From assembly GCA_029962745.1 (NCBI GenBank), contig CM057152.1:28239361-28303360 (forward strand): DNA of 64,000 nt, in the 5' to 3' direction. This DNA comes from Echinometra lucunter (Eukaryota; Echinodermata; Echinoidea; Camarodonta; Echinometridae). This document shows positions 42,379 to 54,358 of the stretch, piece by piece. The number at the start of each line of letters is the position of its first letter. The first letter of the stretch is position 1. A program made the translations under genes and the position numbers. The notes beneath the pieces were generated by a model that worked only from the letters and a program-made list of their open reading frames with translations, had not been told where the DNA came from and did no database searches.

Positions 42379-45300
42379 TCAGAAGTTCCAACACGTCAAC
42401 GAGTTCCTTGATGGTAGGTCGACTGAAGGGAACGCTGTCACAACACAATTCGCCAAAGAAATTGAGCTCGCCATTGTTGACAGCAATCCCCATCAGTCTT
42501 AGAAGTCGTCCAAGCTGGAAGATATCACTCCTGACCGTTGTACCCTGGTCATCTAGGGCACACTCGGGAGCGATATGGACGTACACCTCCTGTTGATTAA
42601 AAAAAGAAGATCAAAGTTTACATATCTTGTTTATTACTAGAACAACAAATATGTGAATAAGAACCGAATTACAGATGGTGAATTCTTGTATAGTTTATTC
42701 ATTTTGTCAAATGCACGATCAATCAATTAAACAGTTGGCCTGTCAGATCAAACCTACCCTTCTTCGGTATTTCTCTTTGTCCTCATCAGAAAACCCACAG
42801 AAGAAAGGCGTAGTCCTGGGAAACACCAGACCGAAGTCAACAATCACTGCCTGCCAGCGACCCGTCTGAGTCTTCTGAAGGAGACAGTTGTCCTCCTTCA
42901 AGTCGTTCATGAGATATCCCATCTCATGAATTCGACCCAGAGACTTGGTTATATCTAGAGCTAGCTGAAGCCTGAAATGAAGAGAAAGCGAATAAATCAC
43001 ATTATTATCAGAATAGTCGAGAATACAAAAGATGCAGACATGTACATATTATATGTTTATCAGAATTTTATTCAACCATAAGTATACTCACCATTCCTTA
43101 GTAGTAAGGAAAAGTTCTCGCATGCCTCGCTCCAGAGTCCACGACTCTCCGGTCGTTGGGTCGCCGATGAAGTCCATTGCAAGACCGACAAAGCCTGGGC
43201 TGGTCTCTAGGCAACCCATGTAACTCGGGAAGCACTCATTCCTACCCAAGATGTCAAGGAGGCTGGCTTCCGCGAGGATCTGCTGCATCTGTCAAATAAA
43301 ACAAGAATTGGTTGTTTTCTTTTCTGTCTGAAATGAAATAGAAACTGATAGTAGCAATGCCGCCCATATTTTCAGTAATGTAAACGAATTTGGTGATGTC
43401 GAGTCACTGATAACATATCAACTAACCTTCAAGTTCATTTCCTGGATGTCATTAGGGAGCTTGAAGATCTTTACAGCTATGGGCTTATCAGTCAGGCGAT
43501 GGCGGAACAGGTGGACAGTAGCACTCACTCCACTGCCCAGGATGACATCGCCCCCTCCCTGATGGAATGACTTCAAGTCATCCCTACTCCAGACATAATG
43601 GCAGGGGGCAGGGGCAGCTGCACTGCTCGAGATGACGGTGGCAACAGCACCACCCACTGATGGTGGTCTAGAGAAATACAGAAAGACAGGGAATGACAGA
43701 TGTTAAAGTGCAAACGAATAAAGTTATTCCTCTGTTTCTTGTTTTTTTGTTTCTTCACAATATTAGACTAAAGGGTACCCTTTTGAAAAGAGTGAAACTG
43801 TCTTACCGTGAGTTTGGGCTTGGTGAACGGTGGATAGCCACAATGCTCTGGGCAGAGGTGAGAACTGCTGAAGGAGTGTTGACTTTTGGCACCAAACCAC
43901 TATTCACCGGACTTGTACTTGATTGTCTTAAATGAAAATAGGAAAGATGGAAATTGTGCTCATAATTATTGTTGTGCCAACTTTACATGAAAATTACTAA
44001 GAAATGAATGTAAACAAATGCAGCAATCAATTTGATGAATTTACATATATCTTTAATGAGTTCGGGTTTTTTCTTATAAAAAAAATCCGAGCCCTATTTT
44101 CAAAGATACGAGTTAATAGATAGTGATTTCTTCCCATTTTCATTGCTCTATATTTCTTACCCAGTAGGCACAGCTAAGGTGTCAATGGGTGCTGAGTCTG
44201 GGGTAGTGGTGGGATATGGTGCTGTCTCTGGTGTAGATGGATTGTAGGGTGTTAACGGTGGAGAGGGAAGGTTGGAAACTGCTCGAGTGTCTGATGGTCC
44301 CGAGGAAGGTGTTTGGGGATTATCCTCGGAGACCCTAAAATATTCATGAATGAAATAATAATGATCAGTTTTCATGATATACTTTCTGTTCAATCTTTGT
44401 TTTGATTTAGTTTTCCAGAAACTTTTTTAAGGAGATTTTACCGCCACCCCCCCCCCCAGAAAAATTGGGGAAATCGACATACTTCAGTGTTTAAATATGT
44501 ATTTATTTCAAATGTCTTCCTTTTTTTTTTTTATTCAGAGATGAATTCTTACCAAGGGACACTTGCAGTCTGACTGGCGGCAGGAGAAATGATGGGGGCG
44601 GGTTGCCAACTCAAGTCCTGAAAATATACGAAAATATGAGAAAATAATTAAGATTCAGAAGAAGAAAAAAATCCCATAACTAACACATTGCTGCAAGTTA
44701 TTATTATCATTACAATTAGACGTCGGCGTTTTCTTTAGAACAAAATTTTTAATTATGAGTGAACAATCAGTGTTTTTATTTAGCTGAAGATGAAAATATT
44801 AACCTGGAGATCTTTCAGAGCAGCATCTCTCTGTCTTCTGGCCTCAGCCAGCTCCATCTCTAAGACTTGAACCTTCATGGCAGAGTCAAGATGTTTCTGC
44901 TCGATTGCCCTAGCCCTCTTCTCAGCAGCCTGCCTTTTCTCCTCGGACTCACGAACTCGACAGCGAATGTCATCCACGAGTTCGTTGATGTCTCCTCCAG
45001 CCCCAACTCCAAGCTCTGATGCCAGGCCCTGCCATGATTATGATGAAATATTCCGGGGAAATACTTATCACATTATATACCGAGTCAGATTAAAAGCTCC
45101 GTTATACTTCTTGTCTAATGATAGATGAACTATCGAATATGAGATAAGTCAGTATCATTGAAATAAAGCAATTATTGTCATAAACAGATACATTTCTAGA
45201 ACTTAATTCTAATCTAGAATGAAGACTTACATTTAGCCGTTCCTCGAGTTGCTGTTTTTCGGAGGAAGTCTTGAGGCATTGAAGCAGAAGCTTGCCTGTG

Positions 45301-45887
45301 AATTGGTCAGCTGGTAGGGGTGGGTTAGATGACAAGGAGTATGTCGGGTCTCCGTAAGACCAACACAGCTTCTGTGAATTTTAAATCATGAAAATGTGAT
45401 CATGATATTGATATAAAGATAACAAAGACATCATGTTAACAATCATTATAAAGTTGATAATATTGTGATCGTTACGATGATGATGATAACAGAAATTACA
45501 TTATAATAATTTATATAAATCATGATAATCATAGTAATAGTGATAAAATTACTGGAGAGGAAGAATTAGAAGAAGAAAAACAAGGAATCAAGAAGAAGAA
45601 AGGGGGAAAATAGAATATTTGACGGGAGAGTTGTTTTATGCACGTTGCTGAGTTGAAATATAATTGTCTGATTTTCATTCAAAATTATGTTTGTGAATAT
45701 TTAGCTTTTGATTTTCTCTTAGGTTTACTTTTTTCCCCCTCATAATCATAGTTAGTAATACATTGCTTACATCCAGGGAGCTAGCCATTGGCTGTTTGAT
45801 GGCAGGAGGAGAAACTGATCCGATACAGGGTAAAGGTCTTCCCAGGACCCATGGATGTGGGGAACGAAGACGTCCGATACAATACAT
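42374..45887 (-). CDS. Orphan protein kinase with N-terminal coiled coil, copy A (569 aa)
   Basis: Ten coding exons join in frame: 45887-45771, 45371-45231, 45028-44804, 44617-44553, 44334-44161, 43926-43807, 43667-43427, 43288-43092, 42971-42758 and 42589-42374 (TAG). Domain order: unknown N-terminus (1-86), strong heptad-type coiled coil (about 95-161, RAIEQKHLDSAMKVQVLEME), Pro/Ser/Thr-rich linker (162-300), kinase domain (about 318-569). Kinase motifs seen: glycine loop GSGVSATV (G325, G327), K347 (AVKIF), helix-C E368, catalytic-loop D450 (MNDLKEDN), DFG at 472-474, IAPEC, and SDIFQLG. The usual HRD reads MND, so it is a non-RD kinase, but lysine, Asp and DFG remain; activity is plausible. 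An in-frame TGA just before the first Met fixes the start at 45887 or later. A non-coding first exon (low end 46199) appears to splice to 45930. I cannot place it in a named kinase family. Substrate unknown. Confidence 0.9.
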
Positions 45888-46198
45888 CGCCAAATGTTTG
45901 TTTCAAAAGATAGAAGTTCGAAACTATGATCTAAAGAAAGAGGACACGAAGGGGAGAGGAAGAAGAAATGAAATGGAATTAGGCCTACCAACTGAAGGGG
46001 GAGGGGAGAGGACCGTGAATTTAGAACTGATAATAGCAAACGCACTACTATAGACTGTGTAATTTGTATCGTAGCTAGCGTTAACGAGTTTTAGTGGAAA
46101 AGCTGAACACGTTTTGCTTCATAATAGGAAAAGTATTACATCATTCCTATTCAAACTTGCTCGTTTTATTTATTGTTATCTAATGATAAGATACTAAC

Positions 46199-46330
46199 CT
46201 GGCAGGTTTGAAAGAAGAGGTTTTGATAGGTTAGAGATAGTCGAAAATTGCCAAAAAGTTTGACAGATAGTTCTCAAAACGCAAAGTTGCAAGAGAATGT
46301 GGTTTGTTGACATTTCTGTTACCAGGGCCA
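46199..46330 (-). other. Non-coding first exon of kinase copy A (upper end approximate)
   Basis: Reading leftwards, the exon ends CTGCCAG followed by a GTTAGT donor at 46198. It would splice to the pyrimidine-rich acceptor (TCCTCTTTCTTTAG) at 45931, leaving 43 nt of leader before the ATG at 45887. It contains its own ATG whose frame would continue past the main start in another frame, so an overlapping upstream ORF is possible. The same arrangement is present in copy B (donor after 53997, acceptor at 53716). The transcription start was not determined. Confidence 0.5.
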
Positions 46331-46483
46331 ACGAAATAGAATGGTGCGTTAAACTATGCAGGCGTTGTCACAAACTAATGCGCTAACGCTATTCCTGAAA
46401 ATTAACCCAAATTAAACCCGCCCAAACTACATTTCTTCAAGGGCGCTTTTAACGCTTACACGGCGCCTAGTGACCACGCCCTT

Positions 46484-46590
46484 GCATTGCGCGATGACCA
46501 AATCTTACGTCATAATCTGTGACGTGACGTCTTCCGTTTTTTTTTTTGTTTTTTTTTGCTTGCTTTTTTGTTTGTTTTTTCCCGACGTCA
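46484..46590 (-). promoter_or_regulatory. CRE/ATF-rich promoter of kinase copy A
   Basis: Upstream of the non-coding first exon lie TTACGTCA (46505-46512), overlapping half-sites TGACGTGACGTC (46520-46531) and GACGTCA (46584-46590), plus a CCACGCCC box near 46480-46490. All are within about 260 bp of the first exon. This spacing and clustering is typical of CREB/ATF-driven promoters; use by such factors is inferred. Confidence 0.55.
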
Positions 46591-47695
46591 GAGGATTCAG
46601 GTGGCTTGTAATATACATGTACTGTCATAAAAAGAAGTAAAAACTGTTATTGTTGTCTTCCTCATCATAATTAAGTAAAGTATCTCTTTTGCAAATAAAC
46701 CCATGATTTCAATTTAAGGGTGCATTTGTTAGCAATAAAGCTAATTTCTATAATGAAGAATCAGAACATCTATTAATATAAGAGTGAAAAAGAAAATGTT
46801 GACAGCTGTATCGTGAACCAGCAAAAAGCTTACAGGCTGTCCCTGAAAAAAGGGAGAAATCCAAGTTTATGTAAAACTGTTCAGCAATTCAAAACCGATA
46901 GTTTATGGATGTGCATGTTTATATTTTTTTCAACATTGCACCCTATACAAGAATTTAAAGTATGTACAGAGCCCCGCCCCGCTCTGCACCGTAATGGACT
47001 ACCTCGATTGAACAATTATTCCATCTCCGAATATCTGGAAATAAGTCCAACTCACATGAATGTGAAAAAAGCTCAGGAGTTTGCAGGGCATGCTTTTAAT
47101 GTTTTTTTTTTTTATCATGCTATTTTGGGGGGCGCGGTTGCTATCGATCACCTGCAAGCGTGCACTGAAACATTGAGTAGATTATTGTTTTTAAAAACAG
47201 AAGTGTTTATATACTTCGGAAATGAGTAAATGACAAAGTATTTGTTTGTAATATGTACAGAGCCCCCACCCCGCTCTGCACCGTGATGGACTACCTTCGA
47301 ATGAACGATTATTCCATCTCCGAATATCTGGAAATAAGTGTAACTTTCATGAATGTGAAAAAGCTCATTGAGCAAGCTTTTGATCATTCTATATGCAGTT
47401 TGGGGTGCGTTTGCTATTAACTGATAGTTTGCAAGCGTGCGCTGAAACGTTGAATTGATTATTGTTTTAAAACAGAAGTGCATTTATTACACAAAAAAAA
47501 AAAGTTCGGAACTGACAAAGTATTTTTTGTAATATGTACAGAGCCCCACCCCGCTCTGCACCGTGATGGACTACCTTCCATTTTATGGCGATTGTTCCAT
47601 CTCCGAATGTTTGAAATTAACATGATTTGTATACTTCAAAATCTTTCGATTTTAAGCTTGCCGTGTTTGTGCTCAGTTACTATGCTACTTCTGGT

Positions 47696-48488
47696 TTAAC
47701 CCATTCGTGACAGAGGTCCACATTTTGTGGTTTGGCCTAATATCTTTTGATGCAAAGCCCTTAAAAATCATACCAAATACATGAGCAGAAAGAGCAAAAA
47801 ATTCTACACAAACTGTGCCCATTTTGGTTGCATCAGTATTCGTTGTTTGATGCTGAAATTTTTTTAAAGGAAAATAAGCATTAAAATCCTTAAATTGGCA
47901 ATGTGATAGAAAGTTTAAAATCACTGTTTTCCCCTGCAAATTGGCAACTTTTTGGCTTCTCATCATAATTTTTGTCAATTTATATTCATTTTAGATACAT
48001 GACATTTTAAAGGAAAAATGTAGCAATAAAATAAAAATGTTGGTGTTGCCAATTTGAAGAATAAAAGCTGATCAAATTAGGCTTTATTACAGTGTTCTCG
48101 CTAGAAAAAATTCCACACATGTCGGCACATGTCAAGGACATGTGCTGCCACTCCTGAGGATGAGGGCGGGTGGGGGGATTCCCCCTCCCGCGCGAATCGC
48201 GGGATATGGGAGCGTGACCCAAAGCGGAGACTTATAGTGGAGATACTTGCACCACTAGGAGCTCTGAAGCCCTTTATCAGTAAATACAACTTACAAGATA
48301 TTGGAGAGCAGGAGAGTGGAAATTAAATAAGCCTGTGCATTCACAAGTATTTTTCTACCCATGTACACTTTTACCCATATGGATGGATGTGGTACCTGTT
48401 CAGAATTTGTAAGCAATCTGGTCACTACATCAAGTGACCACATCACATTCTCTCCCTCTCTCACTCTCTCTCTTCCCCTCTCACTACC

Positions 48489-48530
<42 letters not shown>

Positions 48531-48896
48531 CTCTGTATGACCATGAGGGAAAATCCTACTCATAAAATTTTACAGCTTCTTTCAGCCTTCAACCTATTAC
48601 CAACTACACTTTAGCTATTTAATGGGGAGTACATTGGTCTGTCCCTGGAAACTTCACAGGCTTACAGTAGTTGAACTATATTGCCAAAAGTAAAAAAAAA
48701 AATCTCTGGCATTTTTTATTACTGTTAGGAATGTATACTCAATTTCTTTTTTTACCCTTGCCGCCACGCATGTCGGGGCAATTTCACACATGGTTTTACT
48801 TTGTCTTAAATCCTGCACACATGGTATTCGAACCATGGGTATTATGTACTGCCGAGAACAATGGGCTTTAAATAATTCCTGTCACGAATGGGTTAA
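47696..48896. mobile_element. TTAA-target (piggyBac-like) non-autonomous element carrying a second insertion
   Basis: Bounded by TTAA on both sides, with inverted termini CCCATTCGTGACAG and CTGTCACGAATGGG. It is the same family as 10037-10451 and 11125-11538 but in inverse orientation. Copy A of the duplication has the uninterrupted target (CTTCTGTTTTAAGGTGG near 40669-40685), with one TTAA. A hAT-like element sits inside at 48090-48863. Confidence 0.88.
48090..48863. mobile_element. hAT-like insertion nested inside the TTAA element
   Basis: Ends CAGTGTTCTCG and CGAGAACAATG are imperfect inverted repeats. The flanks read GGCTTTAT and GGCTTTAA, matching the uninterrupted GGCTTTAAATAATTCCTG of sister elements, which fits an 8-bp target duplication with a small change on the left. 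It contains a (CT)n run near 48480-48530 and no transposase. Confidence 0.7.
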
Positions 48897-50182
48897 GGTG
48901 GCCCCTGCTATATAGAAATCGAGTTAATTTCTTCTATAGTGCAGAAGCAATGCATCTATATAAGAGAGAAGTAACTGAACGAGAGAATGCAGAAAGCTTG
49001 TATCGTACACCAGCAGAAAGCTCATTATACAGGCTATGCCTGGAAAAGAAAAAGAAGAAAAATCCAAGTTTATGAGTAAGCTTACAGAGCTCCATCCCGC
49101 ACTGCACCTTCGATTGAACGATTATTCCATCTCCGAATGTCTGAAAATAAGTGTAACTTTCATGAATGTGAAAAAATATCATTCAAAGCTTGCAGGTTGC
49201 ATGGAATGTGCTCTTTATCATGTTATATACCGTTTGAGGTGTGTTTGCTGTCGTTCACTTGCAAGCACTGAAACATCGAGTTGATTATTGTTTGTTTGTT
49301 TTTTTATAATAGAAAAAGTGTTTCTAGTGTTCGCATAAACTGCCACAATTTTTTTTTGTAATATGTACAGAGCCCCACCCCGCTCTGCACCGTGATGGAC
49401 TACCTTCGATTAAGCGATTGTTCCATCTCCGAATGTTTGAAATAAACATAATTTGTATGCTTCAAAATCACTTCAGATTTAAGTTTGCCGTGTTCGTGCT
49501 CATCATGAGAGTGCATTTGCCAGCAATCACTTTAATTTGTTTTTCTTTGCCGACACCAAAACGGTAATACACATGTACTGGTAACTTATGGCTTTCATTT
49601 TGAAAGAAATAGGTTTATTGTTTCCACAACGGATCAAAAGTGATTGAATGTAGGTCTGTTGTAGTTTTTCTCGGTGCTTATGATACCAAACTTTGGGTTA
49701 CATCTTACATTTTGCAAAAAAAAAAAAAAAAAAAAATTCCCTGTAAAAGTTTTGCTGTCCTTTTAAAATCAAATGTTATCGGTGCTTTGTATCTTCCACA
49801 TTCAAAATAACATATTCACAAACATCTTAAATAAGATGCAAAAGATTAAGAACTATTTACAAATACTTACCTAGACACTCTATTTCGAAAAGATGTTATT
49901 AAACGCCATCTCTATTTCAAAAACATATACTGATAGAATAATCGAAAGTTTAGAAGAATGATCAGTTTTAGAATGATGAGTGATTTTCCGCAATTTTTTT
50001 TTTCATAGTTGCTTACCCATGATAAAGAAAAAAAATACTTAATCTCAAAAGAATGTAATGAATGTTTGTATTTCTTTTAATGATTTTGCCTCCCCACTTT
50101 TTTTTGGGGGGGGGGGGGAGAGGGGGTGGTAATGAGAGAAAGAGAGTGTGACATGTAACATCTTTTCGAATACAGTGCCTTT

Positions 50183-53100
50183 CTAGGTCAGAAGTTCCAA
50201 CACGTCAACGAGTTCCTTGATGGTAGGTCGACTGAAGGGAACGCTGTCACAACACAATTCGCCAAAGAAATTGAGCTCGCCATTGTTGACAGCAATCCCC
50301 ATCAGTCTTAGAAGTCGTCCAAGCTGGAAGATATCACTCCTGACCGTTGTACCCTGGTCATCTAGGGCACACTCGGGAGCGATATGGACGTACACCTCCT
50401 GTTGATTAAAAAAAGAAGATCAAAGTTTACATATCTTGTTTATTACTAGAACAACAAATATGTGAATAAGAACCGAATTACTGATGGTGAATTCTTATAT
50501 AGTTTATTTATTTTGTCAAATGCACGATCAATCAATTAAACAGTTGGCCTGTGAAATCAAACCTACCCTTCTTCGGTATTTCTCTTTGTCCTCATCAGAA
50601 AACCCACAGAAGAAAGGCGTAGTCCTGGGAAACACCAGACCGAAGTCAACAATCACTGCCTGCCAGCGACCCGTCTGAGTCTTCTGAAGGAGACAGTTGT
50701 CCTCCTTCAAGTCGTTCATGAGATATCCCATCTCATGAATTCGACCCAGAGACTTGGTTATATCGAGAGCTAGCTGAAGCCTGAAATGAAGAGAAAGCGA
50801 ATAAATCACATTATTATCAGAATAGTCGAGAAAACAAAAGATGCATACATATACATATTATATGTTTATCAGAATTTTATTCAACCATAAGTATACTCAC
50901 CATTCCTTAGTAGTAAGGAAAAGTTCTCGCATGCCTCGCTCCAGAGTCCACGACTCTCCGGTCGTTGGGTCGCCGATGAAGTCCATTGCAAGACCGACAA
51001 AGCCTGGGCTGGTCTCTAGGCAACCCATGTAACTTGGGAAGCACTCATTCCTACCCAAGATGTCAAGGAGGCTGGCTTCCGCGAGGATCTGCTGCATCTA
51101 TCAAATAAAACAAGAATGGGTTGTAGCTTTCTTTTTCTGTCTGAAATGAGATAGAAACTGATAGTAGCAATGCCGCCCATATTTTCAATAATGTAAACGA
51201 ATTTGGTGATGTCGAGTCACTGATAACATATCAACTAACCTTCAAGTTCATTTCCTGGATGTCATTAGGGAGCTTGAAGATCTTTACAGCTATGGGCTTA
51301 TCAGTCAGGCGATGGCGGAACAGGTGGACAGTAGCACTCACTCCGCTGCCCAGGATGACATCACCCCCTCCCTGATGGAATGACTTCAAGTCATCCCTAC
51401 TCCAGACATAATGGCAGGGGGCAGGGGCAGCTGCACTGCTCGAGATGACGGTGGCAACAGCACCACCCACTGATGGTGGTCTAGAGAAATACAGAAAGAC
51501 AGAGAATGACAGATGTTAAAGTGCAAACGAATAAAGTTATTCCTCTGTTTTTTGTTTTTGTTTTTTCTTCACAATATTAGACTAAAGGGTACCCTTTTGA
51601 AAAGACTGAAACTGTCTTACCGTGAGTTTGGGCTAGGTGAACGATGGATAGCCACAATGCTCTGAGCAGAGGTGAGAACTGCTGAAGGAATGCTGACTTC
51701 TGGCACCAAACCACTAGTCACTGGACTAGGACTTGATTGTCTTAAATGAAAATAGGAAAGATGGAAATTGTGCTTATAATTATTGTTATGCCAACTTCAC
51801 ATAAAAATTACTAAGAAATGAATGTAAACAAAGGCAGCAATTAATTTGATGAATTTACATATATCATTAATGAGTTCGGGGTTTTTTTTTTTCTTATAAA
51901 AAAACCCGAGCCCTATTTTCAACGATACGAGTTAATAGATAGTGATTTCTTCCCATTTTCATTGCTCTTTATTTCTTACCCAGTAGGCACAGCTAAGGTG
52001 TTAATGGGTGCTGTGTCTGGGGTAGTGGTGGGATATGGTGCATATGGATATGGAGAGGGAAGGTTGGACACTGCTCGAGTGTCTGATGGTCCCGAGGAAG
52101 ATGTTTGGGGATTATCCTCGGAGACCCTAAAATATTCATGAATGAAATAATACTAATCAGTTTTCATGATATACTTTCTCTTCAATCTTTGTTTTGATTT
52201 AGTCTTCCAGAAACTTTGTAAAGGAGGTTTTACCGCTCCCCTCCCCTCAAAAGGGGGGAAATCGACATACTTCAGTGTTTAAATATGTATTTATTTCAAA
52301 TGTCTTCCATTTTTTATTCAGAGATGAATTCTTACCAAGGGACACTTGCAGTCTGATTGGCGGCAGGAGAAATGATGGGGGCGGGTTGCCAACTCAAGTC
52401 CTGAAAATATACGAAAATATGAGAAAATAATTAAGATTCAGAAGGAAAAAAAATCCCATAACTAACACATTGCTGCAAGTAATTATTATCATTACAATTA
52501 CACGTCGGCGTTTTCTTTAGAACAAAATTTTTAATTATGAGTGAACAATCAGTGTTTTTATTTAACTGAAGATGAAAATATTAACCTGGAGATCTTTCAG
52601 AGCAGCATCTCTCTGTCTTCTGGCCTCAGCCAGCTCCATCTCTAGGACTTGAACCTTCATGGCAGAGTCAAGATGTTTCTGCTCGATTGCCCTAGCCCTC
52701 TTCTCAGCAGCCTGCCTTTTCTCCTCGGACTCGCAAACTCGACAGCGAATGTCATCCACGAGTTCGTTGATGTCTCCTCCAGCCCCAACTCCAAGCTCTG
52801 ATGCCAGGCCCTGCCATGATTATGATGAAATATTCCGGGGAAATATTTATCACATTATATAGTGAGTCATATTAAAAGCTCCATTATGCTTCTTGTCGAA
52901 TGATAGATTAACTGTCGAATATGAGATAAGTCAATATCATTGAAATAAAGCAATTGTTGTCATAAACAGATACATTTCTAGAACTTAATTCTAATCTGGA
53001 ATGAAGACTTACATTTAGCCGTTCCTCGAGTTGCTGTTTTTCGGAGGAAGTCTTGAGGCATTGAAGCAGAAGCTTGCCTGTGAGTTGGTCAGCTGGTGGG

Positions 53101-53672
53101 GGTGGGTTAGATGACAAGGAGTATGTCGGGTCTCCGTAAGACCAACACAGCTTCTGTGAATTTTAAATCATGAAAATGTGATCATGATATTGATATAAAG
53201 ATAACAAAGACATCATGTTAACAATCATTATAAAGTTGATAATATTGTGATTGTTACGATGATGATGATAATAGAAATGACATTATAATAATAATTTATA
53301 TAAATCATGATAATCATAGTAATAGTGATAAAATTACTGAATAGAAAGAATTAGAAAAAGAAAAACAAGGGATCAAGAAGAAGAAAGGGGGGGGGGAAAT
53401 AGAATATTTGACGGGAGAGTTGTTTTATGCACGTTGCTGAGTTGAAATATAATTGTCTAATTTTCGTTCAACACTATGTGAATATTAAGCTTTTGATGTT
53501 CTTTTAGGTTTACTTTTTCCCCCCTCATAATCATAGTTAGTAATACATTGCTTACATCCACGGAGCTAGCCATTGGTTGTTTGATGGCAGGAGGAGAAGC
53601 TGATCCAATACAGGGTAAAGGTCTTCCCAGGACCCATGGATGTGGGGAACGAAGACGTCCGATACAATACAT
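50183..53672 (-). CDS. Orphan protein kinase with N-terminal coiled coil, copy B (560 aa)
   Basis: Tandem paralogue of the kinase at 42374-45887. Exons: 53672-53556, 53153-53013, 52810-52586, 52400-52336, 52126-51980, 51740-51621, 51480-51240, 51097-50901, 50780-50567 and 50398-50183. Every splice site and the stop are intact, so it is not a pseudogene on this evidence. Exons 7-10, encoding the kinase domain, give protein sequence indistinguishable by eye from copy A. Differences fall in the N-terminal part: V to A and L to V in exon 1, PLPADQF to PPPADQL in exon 2, R to C in the coiled coil (RCRVCESEE), several linker substitutions, and a 27-bp in-frame deletion in exon 5 that removes nine linker residues. 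The non-RD MND motif, the lysine and DFG are all kept. Promoter motifs are duplicated too, so both copies may be expressed alike. Confidence 0.9.
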
Positions 53673-54269
53673 CGCCAAATGTTTGTTTCGAAAGATAGAA
53701 GTTCGAAACTATGATCTAAAGAAAGAGGACAGGAAGGGGAGAGGAAGAAGAAATGAAATGGAATTAGGCCTACCAACTGAAGGGGGAGGGGAGAGGACTG
53801 TGAATTTAGAACTGATAATAGCAAACGCACTACTATAGCCCGGTACTATAGACTGTGTAATTTGTATCGTAGCTAGCGTTAACGATTTTTAGTGGAAAAG
53901 CTGAACACGTTTTGATTCATAATAGGAAACGTATTACTTCATTCCTATTCAAACTTGCTCGGTTTATTTATTGTTATGTAATGATAAGATACTAACCTGG
54001 CAGGTTTGAAAGAAGAGGTTTTGATAGGTTAGAGATAGTCGAAAATTGCCAAAAAGTTTGACAGATAGTTCTCAAAACGCAAAGTTGCAAGAGAATGTGG
54101 TTTGTTGACATTTCTGTTACCAGGGCCAACGAAATAGAAAGGTGCGTTAAACTATGCAGGCGTTGTCACAAACTAATGCGCTAACGCTATTCCTGAAAAT
54201 TAACCCAAATTAAACCCGCCCAAACTACATCTCTTTTAACGCTTACACGGCGCCTAGTGACCACGCCCT

Positions 54270-54358
54270 TGCATTGCGCGATGACCAAATCTTACGTCAT
54301 AATCTGTGACGTGACGTCTCCGTTTTTTTTTTTTTTTTTTTTTTTTCCCCCGACGTCA
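54270..54358 (-). promoter_or_regulatory. CRE/ATF-rich promoter of kinase copy B
   Basis: Same motif set as in front of copy A: TTACGTCA (54292-54299), TGACGTGACGTC (54306-54317) and GACGTCA (54352-54358), with CCACGCCC just before. The T-rich spacer between the second and third sites differs in length and composition from copy A. Confidence 0.55.

Larger units (their letters stand above)
39430..46710. repeat. Tandem segmental duplication, copy A (about 7.28 kb)
   Basis: The block starts at CAATTTAAGGGTGCATTTG and runs to the point where the same words begin again at about 46706. It contains a ~285-bp tandem array, the kinase gene, its promoter and upstream spacer. Copy B ends at about 54458 with the same upstream spacer (AACCCATGATTTCAAT) and then diverges. 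A four-base overlap (CAAT) is shared at the junctions. Confidence 0.9.
46790..49450. repeat. ~285-bp tandem repeat array in copy B, interrupted by a transposon
   Basis: Full unit markers at 46964, 47257, 47537 and 49365 and one diverged unit near 49083. This is about five units against about eight in copy A. The array is split by the insertion at 47696-48896. Confidence 0.85.

Noticed and set aside
42408..43223. Plus-strand frames of about 60 codons across the kinase exons
   Set aside because: Antisense shadows of the minus-strand kinase exons.
45767..46045. 92-codon minus-strand frame overlapping kinase exon 1 (also at 53552-53830)
   Set aside because: Its phase at the exon 1 donor does not fit exon 2, whose length is a multiple of three and which joins the coiled coil in one frame only. 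It may be an upstream ORF, but similarity between copies only reflects the recent duplication.
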